A DNA stretch of 64,000 bases from Halictus rubicundus (lineage: Eukaryota; Arthropoda; Insecta; Hymenoptera; Halictidae). Positions 11,001 through 19,874 of the stretch are shown one piece after another. Position numbers and translations under genes: made by a program. The notes beneath the pieces are model-generated. The model searched no databases and was not told the DNA's origin. It saw only the letters and a program-made list of their open reading frames with translations. The stretch spans positions 124,001 through 188,000 of the forward strand of contig NW_027488689.1 of the NCBI RefSeq assembly GCF_050948215.1, written 5' to 3'. How positions within the stretch are numbered: the stretch's first letter is position 1; each line of letters opens with the position of its first letter.

Positions 11001-11635
11001 AGGATTGGATAGGATAGAGGATATTATAGGATAGAGGATATGATACGATAGCGGATAGGATATAATGGAGTATAGCATAGTAATGAGGATAGGATAGCGT
11101 TGAGGATAGGATAGGATAGAGGATAGGATAGAGGATTGGTTAGTATAAAGGATAGGAGAGGATAGAGGATAGGATAGGATTGAGGATAGGATAGGATAGA
11201 GGATAGGATAGGATTGAGGATAGGATAGGATAGAGGATAGGATAGGATAGAGGATAGGATAGGATAGAGGATAGGATAGGATAGAGGATACGATATTATA
11301 GAGGATAGGACAGGATAGAGGATAGGATAGGATAGAGGATAGGATAGGATACAGGATAGGATAGGATAGAGGATAGGTTAGGATAGAGGATAGGATAGGA
11401 TAGAGGATAGGATAGGATAGAGGATAGGATAGGATAGAGGATGGGATAGGATAGAGGATAGGATAGGATAGAGGATCGGATAGGATAGATGATATAATAG
11501 GAAAGAGGATAGGATATGATAGAGGATACGACATTAAAGAGGATAGGACAGGATAGAGGATAGGATAGGATAGAGGATAGGTTAGGATAGAGTATAGGAT
11601 AGGATAGAGGATAGGATAGAGGATAGGATAGGATA

Positions 11636-11639
11636 AAGG
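11636..11639 (-). repeat. Target-site duplication (one side) of the Gypsy element
   Basis: AAGG precedes the LTR and is repeated at 21038-21041 after the other LTR. Four-base duplications are typical of Ty3/Gypsy. The joined flanks match satellite near 23.39-23.53 kb apart from one A/G variant and small unit-number differences. Confidence 0.8.
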
Positions 11640-13612
11640 TGTAACCGTTTTTACCTCCTTCTTTACGTTCCTGCCGTGTCTTACCACGCGCACGCTGTCA
11701 CCTCCACACTATGAAGGCACGTGAGAGAAATCGTATCAACGTTAAGCTTCTGATAGATAGATAGGGACGGTTACAACCCTAGTAAGATAAGGTTCGTGCC
11801 TCCAGGCAATGGAAGACGGAGAGGTTCATACTAACTTGAATCATTCGGAGACGATATTGGAGGTAGAAGTAAGATATATTCTGTTGTACTTGATGTATAC
11901 AATAATTGAAATCTCTATAATTACAGTAACCTCAGCACTATGGTTGCGGGATTAATACTGTTCGCCTTTCGCGCCTAGTCGATCGCGACTACGTGGGATC
12001 GTGCCCTCGCATAGGCAGTTGCTCGAGCCCTATCCTGGCTCCACGTCTGGGTCCCTTTCTGATACTTGGATCTCATTACCGTATCGCGAATATCCCGACC
12101 GAACGTGAGCCGTCGTAGCATACGAGCACTCGTTGCTGACGCAGGAAGTGCCCGAATGACGACACGTACAAGGCGTCGGTCAGACACCCGACCCTGAGGA
12201 TCGTCTCCGTCGTCACTAGTCAGTGGGTTCGGAGACTATCCGGTATCGGTGGAAAGACGTTAACCGTACTTACTCTGATGACCGTATCGCGAATTTCCCG
12301 GACGAACGTGAGCCGTCGTAGCATACGAGCACTCGTTGCTGACGCAGGAAGTGCCCGAATGACGACACGTACAAGGCGTCGGTCAGACACCCGACCCTGA
12401 GGATCGTCTCCGTCGTCACTAGTCAGTGGGTTCGGAGACTATCCGGTATCGGTGGAAAGACGTTAACCGTACTTACTCTGATGACCGTATCGCGAATCTC
12501 CCGAACGAACGTGAGCCGTCGTAGCACACGAGCACTCGTTGCTGACGCAGGAAGTACCCGAATGACGACACGTACAAGGCGTCGGTCAGACACCCGACCT
12601 TGAGGATCGTCTCCGTCGTCACTAGTCAGTGGGTTCGGAGACTATCCGGTATCGGTGGAAAGACGTTAACCGTACTTACTCTGATACCGTATCGCGAATT
12701 TCCCGAACGAACGTGAGTCGTCGTAGCACACGAGCACTCGTTGCTGACGCAGGAAGTGCCCGAATGACGACACGTACAAGGCGTCGGTCAGACACCCGAC
12801 CCTGAGGATCGTCTCCGTCGTCACTAGTCAGTGGGTTCGGAGACTATCCGGTATCGGTGGAAAGACGTTAACCGTACTTACTCTGATACCGTATCGCGAA
12901 TTTCCCGAACGAACGTGAGTCGTCGTAGCATACGAGCACTCGTTGCTGACGCAGGAAGTGCCCGAATGACGACACGTACAAGGCGTCGGTCAGACACCCG
13001 ACCCTGAGGATCGTCTCCGTCGTCACTAGTCAGTGGGTTCGGAGACTATCCGGTATCGGTGGAAAGACGTCAACCGTACTTACTCTGTTTACCGTATCGT
13101 AACTTTCCCGAACGAACGTGAGAATCAACTTCCTTCGTGGAGAATACGACTCGAGACCGATGCAGTTTCCCTCGTCTCGCTGGTGTTATTCTTCGATTAA
13201 TCGCTACGGCCGATGATTGCCGCTCGTAGAACGTTATAGACTCGTGTCGTGCGGTTTGCACGACACTTCCTCAGTTTGAGGATATCACGAGACGAAGGAA
13301 CGCAGTCGGTTTGACTGTATCGCCCCTGAGTCGGTTTGACTCGCTCGCCGCGTACCGAACAGCCCGAAATCCTCGAACCCGCACAAGCTCGCGCCCAAAC
13401 GTAGAGTGGCCTAATTCTGTCGCGCATCGACCTCATTCGATCCGTATCGCGTGGGGATCGATGCGCGCGCACGCTAATTAGTGGGGGATCCTGCGATCCT
13501 TCCTTAAGAGAAGGATGACGGGACGACCAGGGACGTCGTGGTGGGGGTCCGCGTTGCTCATGCGACACGTCGCCCGATCGATACATATCGACATGTAATC
13601 GATACGGTTACA
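11640..13612 (-). repeat. 3' LTR of the Gypsy element (long form, 1973 bp)
   Basis: It begins TGTAACCG and ends CGGTTACA on the + strand. Outside a tandem-repeat block it aligns to the other LTR over its full length. I count three substitutions by eye, all in the first 440 bp (near 11690, 11808 and 12075). It carries five copies of a ~203-bp repeat where the other LTR has one, exactly accounting for 810 extra bases. Confidence 0.95.
12079..13091. repeat. ~203-bp tandem repeat, five copies, inside the 3' LTR
   Basis: Units begin CCGTATCGCGAA at 12079, 12282, 12485, 12687 and 12889, and a diverged start (CCGTATCGTAAC) follows at 13092. Spacings are 203, 203, 202, 202 and 203 bp. Units differ from each other at several positions: AATATCCC/AATTTCCC/AATCTCCC, GAGCCGTC/GAGTCGTC, CATACGAG/CACACGAG, GTGCCC/GTACCC. 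Unit 1 has a private start and unit 5 a private end (GACGTCAACC...TGTTTACC). It lies in the LTR, so it may contain promoter or enhancer sequence. Confidence 0.95.
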
Positions 13613-13626
13613 TATACCCCCCCACC
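13613..13626 (-). other. Polypurine tract of the Gypsy element
   Basis: On the minus strand this reads GGTGGGGGGGTATA directly before the TGTAAC of the 3' LTR. A G-rich run at this position is the expected plus-strand primer. Confidence 0.75.
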
Positions 13627-14124
13627 AATTTCGCGATTGCAGTTGCAGGGACGCAGTCAAGATGCACTGCGATCGGGTTTAATTCACAAAGCATTGATCG
13701 AACATAATAATCGTTTGGACAGAAAAAAAAAATATATACCCTAATTGTATACGCAAAACAAACCAGACCCGCGCATATAAACACTGGTTTCATTAACTAA
13801 GCTATCACGGCGCACATTATATGATTTAAACTAAACAATAATGTTAACTCAACAACCAAGCTATAACGGCGCACATTTTATGATTTAAACTAAACAATAA
13901 TGTTAACTCAACAACTAAGCTATAACGGCGCACATTATATGATTAAAACTAAACAATAATGTTAACTCAACAATTGAATTGTATAGAAATTGATTATAAT
14001 CGTTTGTAAAGAACAAAGAAAAAGTAAACTTTAATTGTGTTTGTAAAATAAACTAATCAAGGAGCACTGTCGTTGTAACAAGAGAGAACAAAAAAAAAAA
14101 CTACACTTATTCTTGTCTCCTGTT
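13627..14124 (-). other. AT-rich non-coding region upstream of the Gypsy 3' LTR
   Basis: About 500 bp between the third ORF and the purine tract, AT-rich unlike the rest of the element, with A-tracts near 13721 and 14091 and three copies of a 59-bp repeat (annotated separately). No ORF of note is seen. Frames on both strands here are short and unlike known proteins. Confidence 0.6.
13799..13973. repeat. 59-bp tandem repeat, three copies
   Basis: Units containing GCTATNACGGCGCACATT recur at 13801, 13860 and 13919, each followed by an AT-rich tail ending GTTAACTCAACAA. The copies differ by only a few bases. The position just before the purine tract could matter for RNA export, packaging or 3' end formation, but nothing in the sequence shows which. 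Confidence 0.9.
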
Positions 14125-14811
14125 TTACTTGCTGCCTGGTTGGTCCTTCGGGGATTCCAGCAGCTCATTTATAAGGTCTTCCGTGAGGGAGAGAAGACCC
14201 AACGGGTCTCGTTGGTTAAGGATTGGCACCTCCACCCGATAGTCCTCCACCTGATCCCATGACAGGTCCCCTTCCGTCGGCATGGGTGTAGTCCCTGGTT
14301 GGGATTCATCCGAGTTTGGACATTGGGTGCCGTCTTGGGGAATGACTTCCCAGGACATGTCCAGGTCGCCCACCGGTGGAGTCGTATGGGTCGTCGCTAG
14401 GAGATCCGTGGTGCGTGTGCCCTTGGTTATTGCCGTGGGTGGGCCTCCTTTCGGTGTTTGCGTTCGGGCGTGTCTTCTTCTTAGGGTGGCTTGTGTGGCC
14501 ACACCGCCGCGGTAGTGCAGGCCGCGACCGAGACTCCAGATCCTAGGTGTTCTCGTAGGCAGGGTTATCTCGTCTGGTTCGTGGAAACGTATGTCCATTC
14601 CAGTCTGCGTGGGCCTGGACACCATTGCCCACGAGGCGTAGGCCTGGGTAGCCACGTCGCGCCTTTCTACTTTTCGCGCTTGGTTTTCCATGCTTGACTG
14701 TCGTCCTGCTTCGGTGGTCCACGTCTTATATGATGTTGTCTTGGGGTTTTCCTGGAATCGTCCTGTGATGATACTGTTGTTATGGTATCTGGAGCCTTGT
14801 TTACCCCTCAT
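14125..14811 (-). CDS. Third ORF of the Gypsy element, unknown function
   Basis: This 228-codon frame starts with ATG at 14811, 25 bp after the pol stop, and lies where an envelope gene would be in an errantivirus-like element. It does not look like an envelope: I see no signal peptide, no hydrophobic transmembrane segment and no cysteine pattern. The first ~150 residues are basic and rich in Arg, Thr, Gln and Pro, including an RRRHAR cluster. The last ~75 are acidic, with SWEVIPQD, SWDQVED and a leucine-rich amphipathic end (LLSLTEDLINELLES). The basic-then-acidic layout could suit an RNA- or DNA-binding accessory protein, but I recognise no family. It may need splicing or re-initiation for expression. 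It could also be a chance frame, though 228 codons without a stop in non-repetitive DNA makes that less likely. Confidence 0.5.
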   Translation of the reverse strand: MRGKQGSRYHNNSIITGRFQENPKTTSYKTWTTEAGRQSSMENQARKVERRDVATQAYASWAMVSRPTQTGMDIRFHEPDEITLPTRTPRIWSLGRGLHYRGGVATQATLRRRHARTQTPKGGPPTAITKGTRTTDLLATTHTTPPVGDLDMSWEVIPQDGTQCPNSDESQPGTTPMPTEGDLSWDQVEDYRVEVPILNQRDPLGLLSLTEDLINELLESPKDQPGSK

Positions 14812-14836
14812 GTGCCTTGACTCGATGGAATTTTGT

Positions 14837-17800
14837 TTACTTGCTAGGTGTTTCTTTGTTTGACTGTTGATATTGTCGTAGGCTCGATGCGTGGAATGTG
14901 CCTCTAATGTCTTTGGATTCCGGCCGTCGCAGAACGTACGTCGCCGGGCCCTTTTTTGTTGCTACTTCATACGGTCCTTCGTACAGGTGGAAAAACTTTG
15001 CGACCTCTCGGTCGACGGCGTTTGAAATGGGATTAGTTCTCAGTAGAACGCGTTCGCCAATTTCATATTGTACATGCGTTTTCCCTTTATTTGCCCGTTC
15101 GCACCGTTTATGCGCCTTTCGTGATGCGTTACGGAAGGCGAGTTGCAACTTTTTGGCGATTGCTCCATCGCTTTGTTCTTCCTTGCACGTCTCTTGAACG
15201 AACCATTTTGACCAGGGCCGTGTGGGAAGCTTTCCTAAGAATAGCTCCGTCGGCGTGAAGCCCGTGCTATCGTGTACGACCTCATTGCAGCACGTTTCAA
15301 CGACGTTTATCCATACGGCCCATGACGTGTGTGCCCTCGCGGCTAGCGTGCGAAAAATTCGCCCAATTTCGCGGTTTACCCTCTCCACCGGGTTACTCTG
15401 GGGGTGCCTCACGGATGACAGTACATGTTGAATTCCTTCTTCCTGTAGTTTCTGTATCCAATCCTTAGCGGTGAATTGGGTCCCGTGGTCCGTCAGTATT
15501 TTTCTTGGTTTGCCGTATTGGGGAATGTAACGTTTAAAAATCCGCGTGAGCGTTATTGCCGTCGTCGCCCTTCTTACCGGATACAGTTTGACGAATTTCG
15601 TAAATAGTTCTTCGATTACCAGAATATATCTTACACCCCCCCTTGAGATTGGCAACGGACCGTAGTAATCGATTGATAGAATTTCCAGGGGCTCCTCTGG
15701 CAGAATTGTTTGCAAATCGAAGTGCAGGGCGTGGGTTTGAATCTTAACCCGTTGACATGTGTCGCACGTAGCTATTAACTTACGCACGTGCCGGTGGAGC
15801 TTTGGAATATAAAAGTTTTCCGCCACGAGTGAGATTGTTTTCTCGCTGCCGAGATGCGCGTACAACTCATGCACTTCGATTATTAGATCGTCGCGCAGCT
15901 GAGCGGGAATCACGGCCCTTATTTTACCGGTCCGGTCCTTGTGGTACAAGGTGTTCTCGCGGATTCGGTACCTCCCGACGGTAACTTTGTCTTGTCGATG
16001 GTATTTCTCGACGATTTTGTTAATTTTGTCGTCCCCCTGTTGCCAGCGGGATAAACTTTTAAGTGCGTTTGTTAATTTTGTGGACATTTTGCGCGTTACA
16101 GCGGCGAGGATGGGTACCTGAGTTTCGCGGCCTATGCTGTCTCTGTCCGACTCGTCGTATGCTCGGCTCATTACGTCTGCCGGAATGTTCTCCTTTCCCG
16201 GACGGTATTGAATTACGACGCGGTAGTCTTGAATAGACAAAATCCATCGCGTGAGCCGTTGGTTTAACAGTCTACTGCTCATTAGAAAAGTGATTGCCTT
16301 ATGGTCTGTTAATAGTATAATTCTGGCCCCGTATAAATAGGTTCGAAACTTCCCTAATGCCCAGACGATTGCTAATAGTTCTTTTTCCGTAGTAAAGTAT
16401 GTTAGTTCCGGCCCCTTCAATGTTCGCCTCGCGAAAGCCACTGGCCGCAATTCACCGTGCGCGTCTCGTTGTTCGATGACGGCTCCGACTGCGACGGAGC
16501 TCGCGTCGGTAGCCAGGTAAAATTCTCTACTGGCGTCCGCGTACTGCAGAGCGATCTCTTTGCAGAACACTTGCTTCGCACTTTCGAATGCTGTTTGTTG
16601 TGTCTCGTCCCATGACCAGCGCCTTCCCTTTTTCAATAGGGTCAACAATGGTGTCGTTACCTCGGCATGTCTGTCCGTGAACTTGCTGTAATAGTTTATG
16701 AGTCCGAGAAATCCTCGTAGCTGTTTCAGATTTCGGGGTACCGGGAATTCTCTGATTGCTATGAGTTTTTCCGGGTCCTGCTTCAATCCCTCGGCCGATA
16801 AGACGTGGCCGAGAAATTTGATCTCTCGTCTCATAAAGCGACACTTCTGAAGGTTGACGGTCAGGTTGTGCTCGTCCAATCGTTTCAGCAAGGTGGTGAG
16901 ATGCTGGATATGTTCTTCGAACGTTCTCGAAAAGCACAAAATGTCGTCTATGAAGTTCACAACGAAGTCGTCCATCCCTTCCAGCACTTGTCGTAATGCT
17001 CTGACCAGGCTCGCACTGCTTGTCTTCAGACCGAAGGGCGTGACAACGTATTCGTAACACTTTCCTCGATACATGAACGCGGTGTATTTTCGCGAGGTTT
17101 TGGTCAGTGGAATTTGCCAGAAACTGCTGGTCAGGTCAAGGCTGGTGAGAAAGTCGACTTTCTTGAAGCGTTGAAAGATTGCCTCGGGGGTTTCTGACAT
17201 CTCATGATCGTCCACCAGGGCTTGATTTAACATCCTAGCATCTAAACAGAGCCGAAGTGTTCCGTTCTTTTTTAATACAGGAACTACTGGATTTATGTAT
17301 GGACTCTTGCTGGGTTGTATGATATTGTTTTCCAGCATCCTCTTAATTTCCGCATCGGCCGCCTCGATGTATTTTAGCGGTGTCGGGTAGGTTCTGCAGA
17401 AGTATGGAGTGTTCGCCTTTACATGCAAGTGATGTTCATAGCACGTGAGACGACCTATCTCGTCCCTCCAGACGCCTGGGAAAGCCGCGATCACTCGTTG
17501 CAGCTCACGCTTCTGCTCTGGAGTTGCCTGGACGGTTTCGAGTAGCGCTGGGACCGTTTGTCTCGGTTCCGGATCCTCTGGACGCGCCTCTGCCCTTCTT
17601 ATCGGAAACTCGTCATTGGGTTCTTGTTCATCTATGTTCTCTCGGCTCATTTTGATGAATGCTCCTGTCTTGTGGGTCGATATGACCAGGGTGTCGTGGG
17701 CAAAGTCGATCATTGCCTTAGATCGTCGTAACGTATCGACGCCAATGATAAAATCACAAATTAGGCCGGGAACTATTACCACCGGAGCTTCAAGCTTGAG

Positions 17801-18223
17801 GTTTGGGTGTGTGATCGTCACCCAAACTTGCTTTTTTAAACGGGCTGATTTGCTGCCCGTGGCTCCTATCACGAACGCACCGGTGACGGGTAACATGGGG
17901 CACTTGTCTAACCGACCTTGGTGTTTTCGGTACCAGTTTTCCGACATTGCCGTTACTGTACTCCCCGTGTCGACAAGGGCCTTAACGGGCACGCCCTCGA
18001 TCTTTAAGTGAACCTCGGGGCTATTGTTGGCCCCGTGGACGGGCCCTGGCTCATGACTCTCCTCGTTAGTGAGGTCTGGTCGAAGATCTTCGAAAACTGA
18101 GCCGATCGTCATGTACAATTCTTCCCTATTTCGTTCCTTGGAGGTGGCTCTTGTCTGAGCTGGGAAGTCACTCAGGCGTCCTTCCGAGTCCCTCCTTATT
18201 CGTTTTCCGAGGTGGCTTCCTCC
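14837..18223 (-). CDS. Gypsy Pol polyprotein (protease, RT, RNase H, integrase)
   Basis: The open frame begins after a stop at 18224-18226 and overlaps the end of gag by about 28 bp in the -1 frame, so it is probably entered by frameshifting. The first in-frame ATG is at 18112. Numbering from the TTG at 18118: aspartic protease DTG at 50-52; reverse transcriptase D328 and FIDD with D391/D392; RNase H D538, E580, D605; an integrase zinc finger ending CDTC; integrase catalytic D817, D877, E912 (34 residues between the last two). The protein ends with a GPY/F-like module (GERVLL... then EGPYEV) and no chromodomain. Domain order RT-RNase H-integrase is that of Ty3/Gypsy. No stop or catalytic loss is visible, so the copy may be active. 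Confidence 0.96.
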   Translation of the reverse strand, partial: GGSHLGKRIRRDSEGRLSDFPAQTRATSKERNREELYMTIGSVFEDLRPDLTNEESHEPGPVHGANNSPEVHLKIEGVPVKALVDTGSTVTAMSENWYRKHQGRLDKCPMLPVTGAFVIGATGSKSARLKKQVWVTITHPNLKLEAPVVIVPGLICDFIIGVDTLRRSKAMIDFAHDTLVISTHKTGAFIKMSRENIDEQEPNDEFPIRRAEARPEDPEPRQTVPALLETVQATPEQKRELQRVIAAFPGVWRDEIGRLTCYEHHLHVKANTPYFCRTYPTPLKYIEAADAEIKRMLENNIIQPSKSPYINPVVPVLKKNGTLRLCLDARMLNQALVDDHEMSETPEAIFQRFKKVDFLTSLDLTSSFWQIPLTKTSRKYTAFMYRGKCYEYVVTPFGLKTSSASLVRALRQVLEGMDDFVVNFIDDILCFSRTFEEHIQHLTTLLKRLDEHNLTVNLQKCRFMRREIKFLGHVLSAEGLKQDPEKLIAIREFPVPRNLKQLRGFLGLINYYSKFTDRHAEVTTPLLTLLKKGRRWSWDETQQTAFESAKQVFCKEIALQYADASREFYLATDASSVAVGAVIEQRDAHGELRPVAFARRTLKGPELTYFTTEKELLAIVWALGKFRTYLYGARIILLTDHKAITFLMSSRLLNQRLTRWILSIQDYRVVIQYRPGKENIPADVMSRAYDESDRDSIGRETQVPILAAVTRKMSTKLTNALKSLSRWQQGDDKINKIVEKYHRQDKVTVGRYRIRENTLYHKDRTGKIRAVIPAQLRDDLIIEVHELYAHLGSEKTISLVAENFYIPKLHRHVRKLIATCDTCQRVKIQTHALHFDLQTILPEEPLEILSIDYYGPLPISRGGVRYILVIEELFTKFVKLYPVRRATTAITLTRIFKRYIPQYGKPRKILTDHGTQFTAKDWIQKLQEEGIQHVLSSVRHPQSNPVERVNREIGRIFRTLAARAHTSWAVWINVVETCCNEVVHDSTGFTPTELFLGKLPTRPWSKWFVQETCKEEQSDGAIAKKLQLAFRNASRKAHKRCERANKGKTHVQYEIGERVLLRTNPISNAVDREVAKFFHLYEGPYEVATKKGPATYVLRRPESKDIRGTFHASSLRQYQQSNKETPSK

Positions 18224-19812
18224 TCACGCGCATCGACGATTTCTTGGGCGTCTTCGTTCTCCTCCAAGTGCGTCGCCCGAATGTGACTTGGACGGGCACT
18301 CCACCGTCTGTCACTTTGGGTTCCACCCTCTGGACGTCGTTCTTGTGACTGGTAGTTCTCCCTGGAGAGCCTTGGAGCATCCTGGGATCGGCGTGTGAGG
18401 TCACCCGCCTGATTTGATGGTTCTCGGGGAGTTCGAGCCTGAGTGAACTCGCTCGATGGTATGCGTGGCCCGCTCGGTCCATACGTCTGGCTTCTTTGCC
18501 CTTGCATATTATTCGGGCGCAGAGGCCAGTCTTTGTCACCGCCCTGACGCTCGTGATTTCGCTGCCGATTGACCGTTCCACCATTATCAAATCGTTCTAG
18601 TAGGGCTAAGAACGAATCGATTGTGGTAATGTTCTGTCCTAATACGCAGTCGTCGACTGCTTGGGTGAAGTGGCGAGCGAGCGCTAGTACAATTTCTTCG
18701 TCGGCGGGTCGTGGCACGAGGTCGCGTGCACTCCCAATCAGCCGCATTGCGTACGCCACACGTGTTAACCCGGGCTCAGGGCGGTACACACCTGAGTCGA
18801 GATTATCCCGTATTTTCCTTTGAATGGCCGTGCTCCAGAAACGTTCCAGGAATACTCGGGAGAACTGGCTCCACGTGGTTACTTGCTCCGTGACTATGTC
18901 CCACCATTCGCTGGCGATCCCCTTAAGAGCCTGTGTGATGATAAATTTTAACTCATCTTCCGGCACGCGTGCTGCTTCGATGAACTGTCGCATCTCACGC
19001 AGGAATCTCGGAGGTTTCTCCGTAGTTTTGCCTTCGAACACTGGAAGCTTTGGCTTTACGGCAAATGGTCTCGAAGCAGCCAGGTATGATGGCTCCAACC
19101 CCGTGGATTCGTGGGTCTGCCATCGATGGGCGAGTGAATCTCGTGGCATGGAGTGACGTGCGTTATTCATTCCCCTGGGGCCAGGTAGCTCGTTGCGTTG
19201 TTCCCGTGGATACTGTTCTGCCCTCGCATTTTCGTGAGTTGCGGGGCGGCGCGGTGCCTCCGCCATCGCGAGTACTTCGTCGAAACCGTCGTGCATCTCC
19301 TTCCGGATACGCTCCTCGGTTTCCGCGGCCAGCTGCGATTCGCGATCGAAACGTGAGTCTATTTCGCGCCTCCAATCCCGCATCTCGCGCTTGTGCGCAC
19401 TAAGCCTTTCATACAACTCGTCGGAGCTAATCTGCGCTTCCCTAATCTCGGCCAACCTTGCTTCTAGCTCGATTTCGCGACGCTTATTCGCTTGACTTTC
19501 GCGATCTAAACGCGCCTCGATTTCGCGCTGCCACTCGGCGATGTGCTCACGGGCTTCAACGTGCTCGACATGTATACCCATCCCCGCCGCCAGTTTAACC
19601 TCGAGCTGGAGAATCCTTTCATCCTGCCGCGAGATTTTTAGGCGTAGGTCGCGAATAACGTCACGCAATTGGTCTATGTTCATCCCGTCCTCTGGATCCC
19701 GTGGTGGAGTATTCAGAGGGCGGGGTGGGGTCACCCCTGAGGAAACCGTGATTTCGCTCGTGACCGGTTGACCCTGGTTCTTTCGTGTTTTAATCCGGTT
19801 CTCGTTTGCCAT
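18196..19812 (-). CDS. Gypsy Gag protein
   Basis: A frame of 538 residues starts with ATG at 19812, only 40 bp after the primer site. Residues ~45-195 are highly charged and predicted helical or coiled coil (repeated Glu/Arg/Leu pattern with IEARL, EARLAEI, REIDSR). Residues ~250-410 resemble a Retrotrans_gag capsid domain (PPRFLREMRQFI, ASEWWDIV, WSQFSRVFLERFW). The C-terminal part is rich in Arg, Gln, Ser and Pro and probably binds RNA; no CCHC zinc knuckle is present, unlike many Gypsy Gags. The end is acidic (EEEATSENE). It forms the particle that packages the element RNA. The minus-strand frame at 18168-18590 and the plus-strand frames over this region are shadows. Confidence 0.93.
   Translation of the reverse strand: MANENRIKTRKNQGQPVTSEITVSSGVTPPRPLNTPPRDPEDGMNIDQLRDVIRDLRLKISRQDERILQLEVKLAAGMGIHVEHVEAREHIAEWQREIEARLDRESQANKRREIELEARLAEIREAQISSDELYERLSAHKREMRDWRREIDSRFDRESQLAAETEERIRKEMHDGFDEVLAMAEAPRRPATHENARAEQYPREQRNELPGPRGMNNARHSMPRDSLAHRWQTHESTGLEPSYLAASRPFAVKPKLPVFEGKTTEKPPRFLREMRQFIEAARVPEDELKFIITQALKGIASEWWDIVTEQVTTWSQFSRVFLERFWSTAIQRKIRDNLDSGVYRPEPGLTRVAYAMRLIGSARDLVPRPADEEIVLALARHFTQAVDDCVLGQNITTIDSFLALLERFDNGGTVNRQRNHERQGGDKDWPLRPNNMQGQRSQTYGPSGPRIPSSEFTQARTPREPSNQAGDLTRRSQDAPRLSRENYQSQERRPEGGTQSDRRWSARPSHIRATHLEENEDAQEIVDAREEEATSENE
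18202..18208 (-). promoter_or_regulatory. Candidate -1 frameshift site between gag and pol
   Basis: Gag codons start at coordinates divisible by three while pol codons start at coordinates with remainder one, so pol is in -1 relative to gag. The overlap spans only 18196-18223. Within it the most A-rich heptamer on the minus strand is GGAAAAC, followed three bases later by the gag stop TAA. It fits the X XXY YYZ slippery pattern only imperfectly (GAA would have to re-pair with GGA). The frame relation is certain; the exact site is a guess. Confidence 0.4.
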
Positions 19813-19852
19813 GTTTATCGGCTCCCAACCCTCAATATGTTAGAACCTCTCC

Positions 19853-19870
19853 GCCCCACGTTGGGCGCCA
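19853..19870 (-). other. Primer binding site, tRNA-Lys type (Gypsy)
   Basis: On the minus strand this reads TGGCGCCCAACGTGGGGC, four bases after the 5' LTR. It equals the well-known primer site complementary to the 3' end of tRNA-Lys (the Lys1,2 type used by some retroviruses). It fixes the direction of the element as minus. Confidence 0.92.
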
Positions 19871-19874
19871 AATA

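Larger units (their letters stand above)
7027..11639. repeat. (GGATA)nGA satellite, middle segment
   Basis: About 4.6 kb of satellite lies between the two retrotransposons, with the same polarity as elsewhere. Canonical 17-bp runs dominate at 8.1-8.8 kb and 9.8-10.9 kb. Marked variant blocks recur, for example the ATAATGGAGTATAG marker near 7.55, 9.29 and 11.06 kb, indicating a higher-order period of about 1.74-1.77 kb. The long minus-strand open frames here (up to 663 codons) are translation artefacts of a stop-free repeat. No gene is seen. Confidence 0.96.

Noticed and set aside
12079..13091. CRISPR-like array
   Set aside because: Units are ~203 bp and contiguous with no unique spacers, in a eukaryotic LTR; this is a tandem repeat.
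13197..13586. 129-codon minus-strand frame in the Gypsy LTR, repeated at 20622-21011
   Set aside because: It is identical in both LTRs because they are duplicates; no known domain, and LTR sequence is normally non-coding.
14125..14811. Envelope gene of an errantivirus-like Gypsy element
   Set aside because: No signal peptide, transmembrane segment, cleavage site or cysteine pattern; composition is basic then acidic.
17445..18011. 188-codon plus-strand open frame inside the Gypsy pol region
   Set aside because: It lies antisense to the protease and early pol coding sequence, has no recognisable domain, and is explained by the pol codons on the other strand.
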